Part shown: in pieces, positions 17,860 through 27,837 of the stretch | Layout: each line of letters starts with the position of its first letter | Numbering within the stretch: position 1 is the stretch's first letter | NCBI RefSeq assembly: GCF_040932485.1 | Contig: NZ_JBFRBH010000001.1 | Coordinates: forward strand, 186,001-250,000 | DNA from: Gymnodinialimonas sp. 202GB13-11 | GTDB taxonomy: Bacteria; Pseudomonadota; Alphaproteobacteria; Rhodobacterales; Rhodobacteraceae | Direction of reading: 5' to 3' | Length of the DNA stretch: 64,000 nt | The notes under the pieces: generated by a model | The model's database searches: none | The model's input: the letters and a program-made list of their open reading frames with translations, nothing else | Told to the model about the DNA's origin: nothing | Translations under genes and position numbers: made by a program

Positions 17860-18456
17860 ATGAACGACCTGATCACGCGTGCAACCGACCTCAGATCCTG
17901 CCGACTCTGCGCTGACAGATTCGCCGCAACCGCCACCGCGCACGAACCCCGCCCCGTCGCGTGGTTCGGCCCCGGTGCACGCATTCTGGTCGCCGGTCAG
18001 GCCCCTGGCATGAAGGTCCATCACTCCGGCAAACCCTTTACCGATCCCTCCGGCGACAGGCTGCGCAATTGGATGGGCGTCGACGAAGCTACTTTCTACG
18101 ACCGCTCCCGCGTCGCCATCCTCCCCATGGCCTTTTGCTTCCCCGGCTACGACGAAAAGGGCAGCGATCTATCGCCCCCGAAAATCTGCGCTGAAACCTG
18201 GCGTGCGGATATATTGGCCGAGTTCACCAACATCCGCATCACCCTGCTCATCGGCGGCTACGCGCAGAAATGGCATCTCGGCACTAAAACCGGCGTCACC
18301 GAAACCGTCGCAGCCTGGCGCGACCATGCGCCAGACGTCTTCCCCTTGCCTCACCCCTCCTGGCGCAATACCGCGTGGCTGAAGAAAAACCCGTGGTTTG
18401 AGGCTGAGCTTCTACCTGTCCTACGTACCAGAATTTCCGAGGTTCTCAGCGAATGA
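17860..18456 (+). CDS. Uracil-DNA glycosylase family protein
   Basis: About 198 residues. Motif A-like VAGQAPGMKVHHSGKPFTDPSG and the C-terminal HPSWRN are UDG-superfamily features. An N-terminal CRLC pair is present, but the four-Cys cluster of family 4/5 enzymes is not obvious, so an Fe-S cluster is doubtful. Catalytic activity on uracil is plausible but unproved. It overlaps the next gene by four bases. Confidence 0.75.
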   Translation: MNDLITRATDLRSCRLCADRFAATATAHEPRPVAWFGPGARILVAGQAPGMKVHHSGKPFTDPSGDRLRNWMGVDEATFYDRSRVAILPMAFCFPGYDEKGSDLSPPKICAETWRADILAEFTNIRITLLIGGYAQKWHLGTKTGVTETVAAWRDHAPDVFPLPHPSWRNTAWLKKNPWFEAELLPVLRTRISEVLSE

Positions 18457-19226
18457 CCCCCCTCGATACCGCCTTCGCCGCCATGGCCGCGAACCCTGAC
18501 GATACTGCCGCGCGTCTGGCATGGTTCGACCGCCTCGCCGCGTCGGAACTTGTTCTGCTTTTGGAGGAAGAGGCGCAAGGCGACCGCGTGAAACCGCGCA
18601 TCTTCACCGTCGAAGGCGCTGACCTTGTTCTGGCATTCGACCGCGACGAACGGCTGGCTGAATTCGCGGGCTCAGGGGCCCCCTACGCTGCGATGTCAGG
18701 CCGCGCACTGGCCGGGATGCTGACTGATGCGGGCCTTGGACTGGGCGTCAATTTGGGTGCGCCTTCTGAAACGGTGCTGGAAAACGAAGCAATGGCTTGG
18801 CTTTCTGGCGTGCTTTCCGAACAGCCCGCCGAAGTCGAAGACCAACCCGAAGAGGTCCGTCCCCCCGCCAACTTGCCCGAGGCGTTATTGACAGCCCTCG
18901 ACCTGCGCCTCGCCTCCGCCATTGGTCGCGCAAACATGGCCTACCTCGTGGCGACCACGTTTGCGGGCGGCCGCCAGAGCCACCTGCTTGCGTTCATCGA
19001 CCCCGCCCCGGGCGCGGAAACGGCACTGGCGCAGCTGGTGGCGGAAGCGCTGACCTTCTCGGGATTGGAGGCCGCCAGCCTCGATGTGGGCTTCTTCCGC
19101 GCCTCCGATCCGTTCTGCGCACAACTCGCCAAAGTGGGCCTTCGGTTTGATTTGCCCCAGCCCGAGGAACCGCCGAAGCGCACGGCGCCCGGCACCGATC
19201 CGGAACAGCCACCGAAACTGCGTTAA
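18453..19226 (+). CDS. SseB-like protein
   Basis: About 257 residues. The N-terminal half (RVKPRIFTVEGADLVLAFDRDERLAEFAG) resembles the SseB N-terminal domain, and the C-terminal half (HLLAFIDPAPGAETALAQL) resembles the SseB C-terminal domain. The biological role of SseB-like proteins is poorly defined. It is translationally coupled to the UDG-like gene and converges with the ghrA-like gene, overlapping it by four bases. Confidence 0.75.
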   Translation: MTPLDTAFAAMAANPDDTAARLAWFDRLAASELVLLLEEEAQGDRVKPRIFTVEGADLVLAFDRDERLAEFAGSGAPYAAMSGRALAGMLTDAGLGLGVNLGAPSETVLENEAMAWLSGVLSEQPAEVEDQPEEVRPPANLPEALLTALDLRLASAIGRANMAYLVATTFAGGRQSHLLAFIDPAPGAETALAQLVAEALTFSGLEAASLDVGFFRASDPFCAQLAKVGLRFDLPQPEEPPKRTAPGTDPEQPPKLR

Positions 19227-20164
19227 TAGCCCGCCTCCCGGTCCACGAGGTGCAGGAATGGCTCACCCGCTTCCCCGCGCCGGATGTTCTCGGCAATTAC
19301 CTCTGATGCGGTATCAGCCCGCGTCTCGGATGCGATGTGGGGTGTCACCGTCACATTTGGATGCGCCCAGAACGGATCATCCGCAGGCAAAGGCTCCACC
19401 CGGAACACATCCAGCGTCGCATGGCCGATTTTCCCGGTATGTAGCGCGGCCAACAAAGCTGTATCGTCAATCAAAGGCCCGCGACCCGGGTTAACAATCA
19501 CAGCGCCGTGCGGCATCTGCGCCAGCGTTTCCGCGTGAAACAGGTCAGTCGTCGCGGGCGTGTCGGGCAGCAACAAAACTGCGATCTCAGCCCGCTCGAG
19601 CGCTGCGGCCAAGCCATCGTCGCCGGCGAAGCAGCTTACACCGTCGATCCGTTTCTCAGACCGCGCCCAACCGCTCACGTTGAAACCCAGCCCGACCAAA
19701 GCCTCCGCAACAGCGCGGCCCAATGCCCCCAAGCCAAACACCACGACATTGCGGTCCCGCGCCAATGGAGGAACTTCGCCGTTCCGCCATATGCCGTCCT
19801 GCCCATGGATATGCACATCCATACCCAGATGGTGGCGCAGCACATGGCCCACGCACCATTCGACCATGCCGTCGGTCAGGCCGCTGTCGACCATACGGGC
19901 GAGGGGAACGCGCAAGGTCTCGTTGCCCACGACCTGCTCCACCCCGGCCCACAGGTTCAACACGGCTTTCAGCCGCGTGTAGGGGGTGAAGTCCTGAACT
20001 TCCGAATTCGGAGCATAGACAATGTAGTCCACTGTCTCGGGCGCGGCTTGTAACACCAAACCACTGTCCGACACACCGGCTTTTGCCAATGCAGTCCGCA
20101 AGGGGGCCTCGTAGGTGGCCCACCGCTCAGGCCGGGCGGCGAACAGAATTACAGGATCTGACAT
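19223..20164 (-). CDS. D-2-hydroxyacid dehydrogenase, glyoxylate/hydroxypyruvate reductase A-like
   Basis: About 313 residues. The NAD(P) site reads VVFGLGALGRAVAEAL. Active-site segments are VNPGRGPLIDD (Arg region), DVFRVEPLPADDPFW (Glu) and VTPHIAS (His). The DPFWAHPNVTVTPHIAS layout resembles GhrA. It reduces glyoxylate or hydroxypyruvate with NADPH in this family. ATG 20164 has AGGA five bases upstream. It follows rodA closely but has no evident cell-wall role. Confidence 0.88.
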   Translation of the reverse strand: MSDPVILFAARPERWATYEAPLRTALAKAGVSDSGLVLQAAPETVDYIVYAPNSEVQDFTPYTRLKAVLNLWAGVEQVVGNETLRVPLARMVDSGLTDGMVEWCVGHVLRHHLGMDVHIHGQDGIWRNGEVPPLARDRNVVVFGLGALGRAVAEALVGLGFNVSGWARSEKRIDGVSCFAGDDGLAAALERAEIAVLLLPDTPATTDLFHAETLAQMPHGAVIVNPGRGPLIDDTALLAALHTGKIGHATLDVFRVEPLPADDPFWAHPNVTVTPHIASETRADTASEVIAENIRRGEAGEPFLHLVDREAGY

Positions 20165-20171
20165 GGCTTTC

Positions 20172-21311
20172 CTATCGGGCGCGGTGGACGTGTGCCGATT
20201 GCACCAAACCAAAGGCCACCATCAAGACCAACATGGCCGATCCGCCATAACTGACCAGTGGAAGCGGCACACCCACAACCGGGGCAAGGCCCATGACCAT
20301 TGCCATGTTCAGCGCGAAGTAGAGGAAGAAGGTCACGGCCACACCCATCACCACAAGTGAGGCGTAGCGTTCGCGCGCCATCAACGCGGTGGCAATGCAG
20401 AAGACAAGGATCAGCACGTAAAGCAGCAGCAAGGAAGCCGCGCCGACGAACCCAAACTCTTCCGCCAATGTGGGGAAGATAAAGTCAGTATGGCTTTCTG
20501 GCAGGAAGTCGCCCCGGATCTGCGTGCCCTGCATGAAGCCACGCCCCGTCCACCCGCCAGACCCAAGCGCGATCTGGCTTTGCGTGATGTGATAGCCCTC
20601 CCCCAATGGATCGCGGGTTGGGTCCAGAAACGTGTCGATACGCGAATACTGATAGTCCGCCAACAAGGCCCAATCCGTGCCGCGACTTGCAAACACGGCT
20701 GTCACCGCGCCGATCCCGAGCCCGATGACAGAAGCGAAGTAGAGCCAATGCACGCCGGCCAGAAAGATCACCGCACCGCCGCCCAACAGGATCAGAAGCG
20801 AGGTGCCGAGGTCGGGTTGGATGAATGTAAGGCCAACGGGCAAACCGATGATCAGAAGCGGGATGATGACGTAAAGCGGGTTGGAGACCTTCTCCAGATC
20901 CAGCCAATCATAGTAGGCGGCCAGCATCATTACGACCGTGATCTTGGCCACCTCGGACGGTTGCAACCGCATGAACCCAAGGTCGATCCAGCGTTGCGCG
21001 CCGCCGAAGGTGGAGCCGAAGAATTCCACATACAGCAGAAGCAAGATGGATATGATATAGGCCAGCACAGACATGTTGCGCCAGAACCAGATCGGCACCA
21101 ACGCCACGATGATCATAGCGCAGAAGCCAAGGGCAAAGCGCTGCATCTGCGTCTCGGCCCAGGGGCTGAAGGAACCGCCCGCGACGGAGTAGAGCATCAG
21201 GAAACCGACACACGCCACCGAGATCAGCAATAGCGCCAGCGCCCAGTTCAGGTGCAGGATCTTCTGCCAGCCGGTCGGGGCTGATTTGACGTTGTATTCG
21301 AGAAAGCTCAT
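20172..21311 (-). CDS. rodA: Rod-shape SEDS glycosyltransferase RodA
   Basis: About 379 residues and about ten helices. SEDS motifs include GGAQRWIDLGFMRLQPSEVAKI, FIQPDLGTSLLIL, and near the C-terminus PVVGVPLPLVSYGGSAML. It polymerises peptidoglycan glycan strands with PBP2. It overlaps mrdA by four bases and is the last gene of the elongasome cluster. Confidence 0.96.
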   Translation of the reverse strand: MSFLEYNVKSAPTGWQKILHLNWALALLLISVACVGFLMLYSVAGGSFSPWAETQMQRFALGFCAMIIVALVPIWFWRNMSVLAYIISILLLLYVEFFGSTFGGAQRWIDLGFMRLQPSEVAKITVVMMLAAYYDWLDLEKVSNPLYVIIPLLIIGLPVGLTFIQPDLGTSLLILLGGGAVIFLAGVHWLYFASVIGLGIGAVTAVFASRGTDWALLADYQYSRIDTFLDPTRDPLGEGYHITQSQIALGSGGWTGRGFMQGTQIRGDFLPESHTDFIFPTLAEEFGFVGAASLLLLYVLILVFCIATALMARERYASLVVMGVAVTFFLYFALNMAMVMGLAPVVGVPLPLVSYGGSAMLVLMVAFGLVQSAHVHRAR

Positions 21312-23269
21312 GCGCCTTGCTCCTCCCGGCCCGGCGTGCGGCCTGATGGTTGCGGCGGGGCCTCAAAAATCGGCAGGGTGCGGTGCATCTCTTCAATGCC
21401 GCGTCGCTGGCTGACGGGGTAAAGCTCGGACGGTGGCACATCGCCCACCTGAGCGCGTAGTAGGATGTCACGCCCAATGGGGGCTGCCGCGACTGATCCG
21501 CCGCCGCCATGTTCCACGATAACGGCGGCCGCATAGCGCGGATTGTCGTAAGGCGCGAAGCCTACGTAAAGCGCATGGTCGCGCCGTTCCCACGGCAGGT
21601 CCTCATTGCGGATCACACCCGCCGCACGTTCAGCTGCGGTGATGTTGCGGACCTGGCTGGTGCCGGTCTTGCCCGCGATCGTGTATTCCTCACCCATCGT
21701 TCGGCTGCGGTAGGCCGTGCCCCGGCTGTGGTTGTTCACCCGCCACATGCCTTGGTGGATCAGCGCCAGATGTTCTGGATCAACGCCCAGATCCTCCGGG
21801 TCAGGCCGCGCCTCCGGCACGCCATCTACCGAACGGATGAGGTTCGGGATCAGGGTCTTGCCGCTCGCCAGTCGCGCGGTCATCACCGCCAGATGTAGCG
21901 GCGACGACAGGACAAAACCTTGCCCGATGGACGCATTCAGCGTGTCACCCACCACCCAATCCTGTTCGAACCGGCGGCGCTTCCATTCCATTGTGGGTGC
22001 CAGCCCCTCGGCAATGCCGCTCATGGGCAGGTCATGGCGGATGCCGCAACCAAGTCGCCGCGCCATGGCCGAGATATTCTCGATCCCCACGCGCTGCGCG
22101 AGTTCGTAGTAGTAGACGTCGCAGGATTGGCTGAGGCTCTCGATCAGATTCATCCGGCCATGCCCGCCGCGCCGCCAGCAGTGGAAGCGACGATTGCCGA
22201 TTTCCATATGGCCAGGGCAGGCAACCGTCTCATCTGGCGTGATGAAGCCACCTTCCAGTGCGGCAAGGGCGACCACCATCTTGTAGGTCGAACCAGGCGG
22301 ATAAAGACCCTGCGTCGCCTTGTTGGCCAGCGGCCGGTAGGGGTCTTCGTTCAGCCCCGTCCATTGCGTGGTGGAGATGCCGCGCACGAACAGGTTTGGA
22401 TCGAAGGTAGGGGCGGAGGCCACGGCGAGCACATCGCCATTGGTGCAATCCATGATGACCGCACCGGCGCTTTCGCCATGCATCCGTGCTTCAACATAGT
22501 TCTGTAGACCCGCATCGACGGTTAGCTGAACATCGCTTCCGGGGGTTGCGGGATCACGATCCAACTCGCGCATCACCCGGCCAGAGGCGTTGACCTCCAC
22601 CCTGCTGGTGCCTGCACTGCCCCGTAGCATGCCCTCGGCCTTGTCCTCGACGTTGTAGCGGCCAACCTGAAAGTCGGGGATCTGAAGGACCGGGTCGGTA
22701 TCGCCGGTTTGTTCCAGATACCAATCGCTAACGGGCCCAACATAGCCCACGACATGGGCGAAGTCCGCGCCGAGCGGGTAGACACGGGAAAGGCCCACTT
22801 CGGGGTTCACGCCGGGTAGGGCAGGGGCGTTGACGGCCACAGCCGAAAGCTCCTCCCAACTCAAGCGGTCGGCAATGGTCACGGGTACGAAGGAAGGGCG
22901 GCGGCGGATTTCCTCGCGCGCGCGCTCCAGCGACACGAGGTCGAGGTTCACCAGACGCGCAACCTCATCCAGCACGGCATCCACATCGCCCGCGTCTTCG
23001 CGCACAATCGTAATGCGGTAATTCTGCTCATTGCCCGCGAGCAGCACCCCGCGCCTGTCAAAAATCAGGCCACGGGCGGGCGGCAAAAGGCGCAAGTTGA
23101 TGCGGTTCTCTTCGGCCAGAAGGCGGAAGTCATCGGCGCGTTCCACCTGCAAATATCGCATCCGGCCCGCCAGCACGCCACCGGTGCCAATGAACAAGCC
23201 ACCCACAATCAGGCTTCGCCGCGTGATTGTGCGGACGCTTTCCTCGATTTCACGTTGGGTGCGTTTCAT
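21308..23269 (-). CDS. mrdA: Penicillin-binding protein 2 (peptidoglycan transpeptidase)
   Basis: About 653 residues. A single N-terminal helix (SLIVGGLFIGTGGVLAG) anchors a pedestal domain and a transpeptidase domain with PPGSTYKMV (SxxK), SQSCDVYYY (SxN-type) and AGKTGTSQV (KTG). It cross-links lateral-wall peptidoglycan with RodA. The order mreB-mreC-mreD-mrdA-rodA is the standard alphaproteobacterial elongation cluster. Confidence 0.97.
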   Translation of the reverse strand: MKRTQREIEESVRTITRRSLIVGGLFIGTGGVLAGRMRYLQVERADDFRLLAEENRINLRLLPPARGLIFDRRGVLLAGNEQNYRITIVREDAGDVDAVLDEVARLVNLDLVSLERAREEIRRRPSFVPVTIADRLSWEELSAVAVNAPALPGVNPEVGLSRVYPLGADFAHVVGYVGPVSDWYLEQTGDTDPVLQIPDFQVGRYNVEDKAEGMLRGSAGTSRVEVNASGRVMRELDRDPATPGSDVQLTVDAGLQNYVEARMHGESAGAVIMDCTNGDVLAVASAPTFDPNLFVRGISTTQWTGLNEDPYRPLANKATQGLYPPGSTYKMVVALAALEGGFITPDETVACPGHMEIGNRRFHCWRRGGHGRMNLIESLSQSCDVYYYELAQRVGIENISAMARRLGCGIRHDLPMSGIAEGLAPTMEWKRRRFEQDWVVGDTLNASIGQGFVLSSPLHLAVMTARLASGKTLIPNLIRSVDGVPEARPDPEDLGVDPEHLALIHQGMWRVNNHSRGTAYRSRTMGEEYTIAGKTGTSQVRNITAAERAAGVIRNEDLPWERRDHALYVGFAPYDNPRYAAAVIVEHGGGGSVAAAPIGRDILLRAQVGDVPPSELYPVSQRRGIEEMHRTLPIFEAPPQPSGRTPGREEQGA

Positions 23270-23283
23270 GGGCGGCAGACAGG

Positions 23284-23880
23284 TTACAAGGCTTCAAGCT
23301 CGGTCGGGCCGAGCTTACGCAAGCCGAAGACAAATTTCGAGACGGCGACGACGATTGGATAGATCACAATCGTGACGATCCCCTGAAGCAACGTAAGCCC
23401 GAGCGGATCGAGATCCACCAGCAGGATCCATAAAACCAGCCGATTGAGCAAAACCATGCCCATGATCGCACCGGCCACGACCCCCCATTCTACAAGAAAC
23501 GGAAATTCAGCCATCGTCAGCCGCCGCGTCCGGATGCTCTCGGATGCCAGAATTATCAGCAACGTCCATAGCCCAGGTGGCCGCTGGAAGAGAAAATCAG
23601 CCAAAAGAAACACGACGAGCAGCATTCCCAATGGAACGACCGCCGGTTGTCGGATCATCCAGGCGAAGGTCAATGCCAAGAGCAGGTCCGGCGGCGGGAG
23701 CGATCCGAAGAATCGACTGATCGAGATGCGAATGATGTCGCCGAATGAGGGGATAGCCGGTGCTTCCGGCGGGACATAACTTTGGTCGATCGGAATCAAT
23801 CGCAGGGTTATGATGGTCAGTGCCAGCACCAGAAACATCAACCGATAGCGCCAAATATGGCGGGCGGACAGCGCGCTCAT
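23284..23880 (-). CDS. mreD: Rod-shape-determining protein MreD-like
   Basis: About 198 residues with five or six hydrophobic helices. Sequence is weakly conserved, as is usual for MreD, so the call rests on size, topology and position exactly between mreC and mrdA. It starts one base after the mreC stop, so coupling is likely. Confidence 0.85.
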   Translation of the reverse strand: MSALSARHIWRYRLMFLVLALTIITLRLIPIDQSYVPPEAPAIPSFGDIIRISISRFFGSLPPPDLLLALTFAWMIRQPAVVPLGMLLVVFLLADFLFQRPPGLWTLLIILASESIRTRRLTMAEFPFLVEWGVVAGAIMGMVLLNRLVLWILLVDLDPLGLTLLQGIVTIVIYPIVVAVSKFVFGLRKLGPTELEAL

Positions 23881-23881
23881 A

Positions 23882-24829
23882 TCAGTTGTCCTCAGACGGC
23901 ACAGCCTCGGCCCTGGCGGACGGGTCAGGAACCAGAATGCCCTCGTCGTCGAGCATCATGCCTGCGGGTGGCCATGGCGGACCAATCAGGTCAGCCGGAT
24001 CATCCAGTGTTGTTCCGGGATGGCTGCGCATGACACGCAAGAAATTCAGCCGCTGCAAATCCGCCGAAAGGCGCGCGCGTAGCAATCTGTCTGACGTAAA
24101 TACAACCTGCCCAACCAACAGGCCCGGCGGGAAAAGCCCGCCATCGCCGCTTGTCACGATCCGGTCGCCGGCCGCGATATCTTCTGGGTCTTCCACGAAA
24201 TCCAGCACCGGATTAGCCGAATTGTCCCCCATCAACAGCGCTTGTTGCCCACTTGGCAGGATCGTCACAGGGATGCGGCTTGCGGCATCGGTCAGCAGCA
24301 TCACGCGCGCGGTCGAGTCGCCCACGCCTGAGATGCGCCCAACCACGCCTAAGCCGTCCATCGTGGCCCATCCGTCCAAAATCCCGTCCCGCGCGCCCAC
24401 ATTCAGCAAGACTGAACGCCGGAAGGGCGACCCACTGTCAGCCAGCACGATGCCCGTCACAAATGTCAGCTCGGGGTCCAGTTGCACGCGGTTCAAATCC
24501 AGAAGGCGCGCGTTTTCCTGCTCCAACTGCAACGCCGCCTCGCGCCAGGCGCGCATCTGCTGCAATTCGCGTCGAAGCTCTTGATTTTGCTCGAACAACC
24601 GGGCGTAACTTTGGAAGTCTTCCGCCATCCGCGCGATGCCGGTGATTGGGGCCATGGCCCATTCCATGTTGGGAACATAGCGGTCCACGATGGCCGAGCG
24701 GATACGCTCCATCCGTGGGTTGTCGATCCGCCAGATCAGAACAAGCGAGACGAGCAACAGAACCAGCACCGCCAACAGCAAGCGCCGGACGGGTCGTGTA
24801 ACGGAATCGTCGTAACTTTCCCGGGCCAA
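23882..24829 (-). CDS. mreC: Rod-shape-determining protein MreC
   Basis: About 315 residues: one N-terminal helix (LLLAVLVLLLVSLVLIWRI), a coiled coil (about 70-110, ENQELRRELQQMRAW) and two beta-barrel domains with GARDGILDGWATM and SGDGGLFPPGLLVG, which are typical MreC loops. It scaffolds the elongasome in the periplasm. It lies 27 bases after mreB. Confidence 0.94.
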   Translation of the reverse strand: MARESYDDSVTRPVRRLLLAVLVLLLVSLVLIWRIDNPRMERIRSAIVDRYVPNMEWAMAPITGIARMAEDFQSYARLFEQNQELRRELQQMRAWREAALQLEQENARLLDLNRVQLDPELTFVTGIVLADSGSPFRRSVLLNVGARDGILDGWATMDGLGVVGRISGVGDSTARVMLLTDAASRIPVTILPSGQQALLMGDNSANPVLDFVEDPEDIAAGDRIVTSGDGGLFPPGLLVGQVVFTSDRLLRARLSADLQRLNFLRVMRSHPGTTLDDPADLIGPPWPPAGMMLDDEGILVPDPSARAEAVPSEDN

Positions 24830-24856
24830 TAGGTGCCTCTCGGGTCTGGACGCGGT

Positions 24857-25975
<1,119 letters not shown>

Positions 25976-26019
25976 TTAGGGGGGCTATGCGGCAAGGGGT
26001 GGGGGGTAAGGTGATCGGC

Positions 26020-26049
26020 GGAGGGGTGCCGGCAGTTCGGCACGCCTCC
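26020..26049 (-). terminator. Stem-loop between leuA and mreB
   Basis: Twelve-base arms (26020-26031 and 26038-26049) pair with one mismatch around a 6-nt loop, just downstream of the leuA stop. There is no T run, so it may be a factor-dependent terminator or an mRNA 3'-end stabiliser. Confidence 0.5.
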
Positions 26050-26062
26050 TCACTGTTTGAAT

Positions 26063-27619
26063 TTAGCCGACGTCCTTGTAGCTCACTTCCTTCACATCCC
26101 CGCCGGTCTTTTCCCGCCGCACGATCAACCGGTTGAGCGCGTTCACATAGGCCTTTACGCTCGCCACCACCGTGTCGGTATCTGCCGACTGGCCCGTAGC
26201 GATGCGCCCGTCTTCCTCGACTCGCACGGTCACGGTGGCCTGTGCATCCATGCCCTCGGTCACGGCGCTCACCTGATAAAGCTGCAAGGACGCCTCGTTC
26301 GGGAACAGCGCTTTGACCGCGTTGAACGCCGCGTCGACCGGTCCGTCGCCCTGCGCGGTCGCCTGCATATCCTCATCGCCGACCCTCAACGTCAGATCCG
26401 CCGATTGCGGCGCTTCCGTCCCGCAGATCACGCGCAGGAACTTGACCTCCAGATGGCCCTCACCGTCCGAGCCCGCATCCGTCACCAGCGCGATCAGATC
26501 GTCGTCAAAAACCTCTTTCTTCCGATCCGCCAGCGCCTTGAACCGCACGAACAGATCATTCAGCTGATTGTCGGCCATGTCATAGCCCAGATCCTTCAGC
26601 TTGGACCGCAACGCCGCCCGCCCCGAATGCTTGCCCATGACGATATTCGTCTCGGTAAGGCCCACATCCTCGGGTCGCATGATCTCGAATGTATCGGCGC
26701 TTTTCAGCATGCCGTCCTGGTGGATGCCGCTCTCATGCGCGAAGGCGTTTTTGCCGACGATGGCCTTGTTGGGCTGCACGTTAAAGCCCGAGACGGTGGC
26801 GACCCGGCGGCTCAGATGCATGATCTTGGTCGAGTCGATGCCCGTCGTATACGGCATGATGTCGTGGCGGACCTTCATGGCCATCACGACCTCTTCCAAC
26901 GCCGTATTGCCCGCCCGTTCGCCCAACCCGTTGATCGTGCATTCAATCTGTCGCGCACCACCGGCCACGGCGGCCAAAGAGTTTGCCGTCGCCATGCCCA
27001 GATCGTTGTGGCAATGGGTGGCGAAGATGATCTCATCGGCGCCGGGGACCTCTACGATCAAGCGCCGGATCAGGTCGGCGCTTTCCACAGGCGCCGTATA
27101 GCCGCAGGTGTCGGGGATGTTGATTGTGGTCGCACCGGCCTTGATCGCGATTTCCACGACCCGGGCCAGATAATCCCACTCGGTCCGCGTCGCATCCATC
27201 GGCGACCACTGGACGTTGTCACACAGGTTCCGCGCATGCGTGACCGTCTCGTGAATACGATCCGCCATCTCGTCCATCGTCAGGTTCGGGATCGCCCGGT
27301 GCTGGGGCGAGGTGCCGATGAACGTATGGATGCGGGGGGATTTCGCGTGTTTCACAGCTTCCCAAGCGCGGTCGATATCCTTGAAGTTCGCACGCGCCAG
27401 GCCGCAGATCGTGGAGTTCACGGCATTCTTGGCGATCTCGGAAACGGCGGCAAAGTCACCCTCCGAGGCAATCGGGAACCCCGCCTCGATAATATCCACG
27501 CCCATCTCGTCGAGCAGGCCGGCAATCTCCAGCTTCTCGTCATGGCTCATGGTGGCGCCGGGCGACTGCTCGCCGTCCCGCAAGGTGGTGTCAAAAATCA
27601 ATACGCGATTGTCGGTCAT
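26063..27619 (-). CDS. leuA: 2-isopropylmalate synthase
   Basis: About 518 residues. Catalytic-barrel motifs: FDTTLRDGEQSPGATM, EAGFPIASEGDF, NIPDTCGYT, FATHCHNDLGMATANSLAA, NGLGERAGNTALEEVVMA and GKHSGRAAL. A C-terminal regulatory domain (about 390-510) for leucine feedback follows. It catalyses the first committed step of leucine synthesis. The ATG is preceded by AAGGA at nine bases, and that sequence is complementary to part of the upstream leader ORF, suggesting leucine-responsive control on top of allostery. Confidence 0.97.
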   Translation of the reverse strand: MTDNRVLIFDTTLRDGEQSPGATMSHDEKLEIAGLLDEMGVDIIEAGFPIASEGDFAAVSEIAKNAVNSTICGLARANFKDIDRAWEAVKHAKSPRIHTFIGTSPQHRAIPNLTMDEMADRIHETVTHARNLCDNVQWSPMDATRTEWDYLARVVEIAIKAGATTINIPDTCGYTAPVESADLIRRLIVEVPGADEIIFATHCHNDLGMATANSLAAVAGGARQIECTINGLGERAGNTALEEVVMAMKVRHDIMPYTTGIDSTKIMHLSRRVATVSGFNVQPNKAIVGKNAFAHESGIHQDGMLKSADTFEIMRPEDVGLTETNIVMGKHSGRAALRSKLKDLGYDMADNQLNDLFVRFKALADRKKEVFDDDLIALVTDAGSDGEGHLEVKFLRVICGTEAPQSADLTLRVGDEDMQATAQGDGPVDAAFNAVKALFPNEASLQLYQVSAVTEGMDAQATVTVRVEEDGRIATGQSADTDTVVASVKAYVNALNRLIVRREKTGGDVKEVSYKDVG

Positions 27620-27628
27620 CTCTTCATA

Positions 27629-27710
27629 TCCTTAGGCTTGAGTGTGTCTCTCCGGCGCTGTCCTCCCCTGAGCGGTCGCGCCGAATGGCACGCTCAGAGG
27701 CGGCTAAGGA
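27629..27710 (-). promoter_or_regulatory. Candidate leucine attenuator: complementary segments between leader ORF and leuA ribosome-binding site
   Basis: On the minus strand, TCCTTAG within the Leu-codon run (27704-27710) is perfectly complementary to CTAAGGA (27629-27635), which contains the leuA Shine-Dalgarno. Between them lie TGAGCG/CGCTCA and an overlapping alternative GGCGC/GCGCC pairing. A ribosome held at the Leu codons would cover the first segment and could free the Shine-Dalgarno. No T-rich terminator is present, so translational control is more likely than transcriptional attenuation. This mechanism is inference from complementarity. Confidence 0.55.
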
Positions 27711-27780
27711 GAAGAAGGCCAAGCAGGGCGGCACGCGGACGATCCGCGGACAAAAGGATATGAGGCTGCTTGGTCAACAT
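27694..27780 (-). CDS. leuL: Leucine-rich leader peptide of leuA
   Basis: A 28-codon ORF upstream of leuA on the same strand. It begins MLTKQPHILLSAD and ends ALLGLLLLSRL, with ten Leu among 28 residues and four consecutive Leu codons (CTT CTT CTC CTT) near the end. Leu-rich leader peptides upstream of leucine genes are a known ribosome-mediated sensing device in Proteobacteria. The Shine-Dalgarno is weak, and the 57-bp gap to the upstream phosphatase stop probably holds the promoter. The symbol is used by analogy. Confidence 0.72.
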   Translation of the reverse strand: MLTKQPHILLSADRPRAALLGLLLLSRL

Positions 27781-27837
27781 GCGCCGCACGATACACCGGA
27801 AATCGCAAATGAAAAGGGCAAAGCGTGCCCGGCAGGG

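Noticed and set aside
26057-27763. 568-residue plus-strand ORF
   Set aside because: Antisense to leuA; composition rich in Arg/His as expected for a shadow frame.
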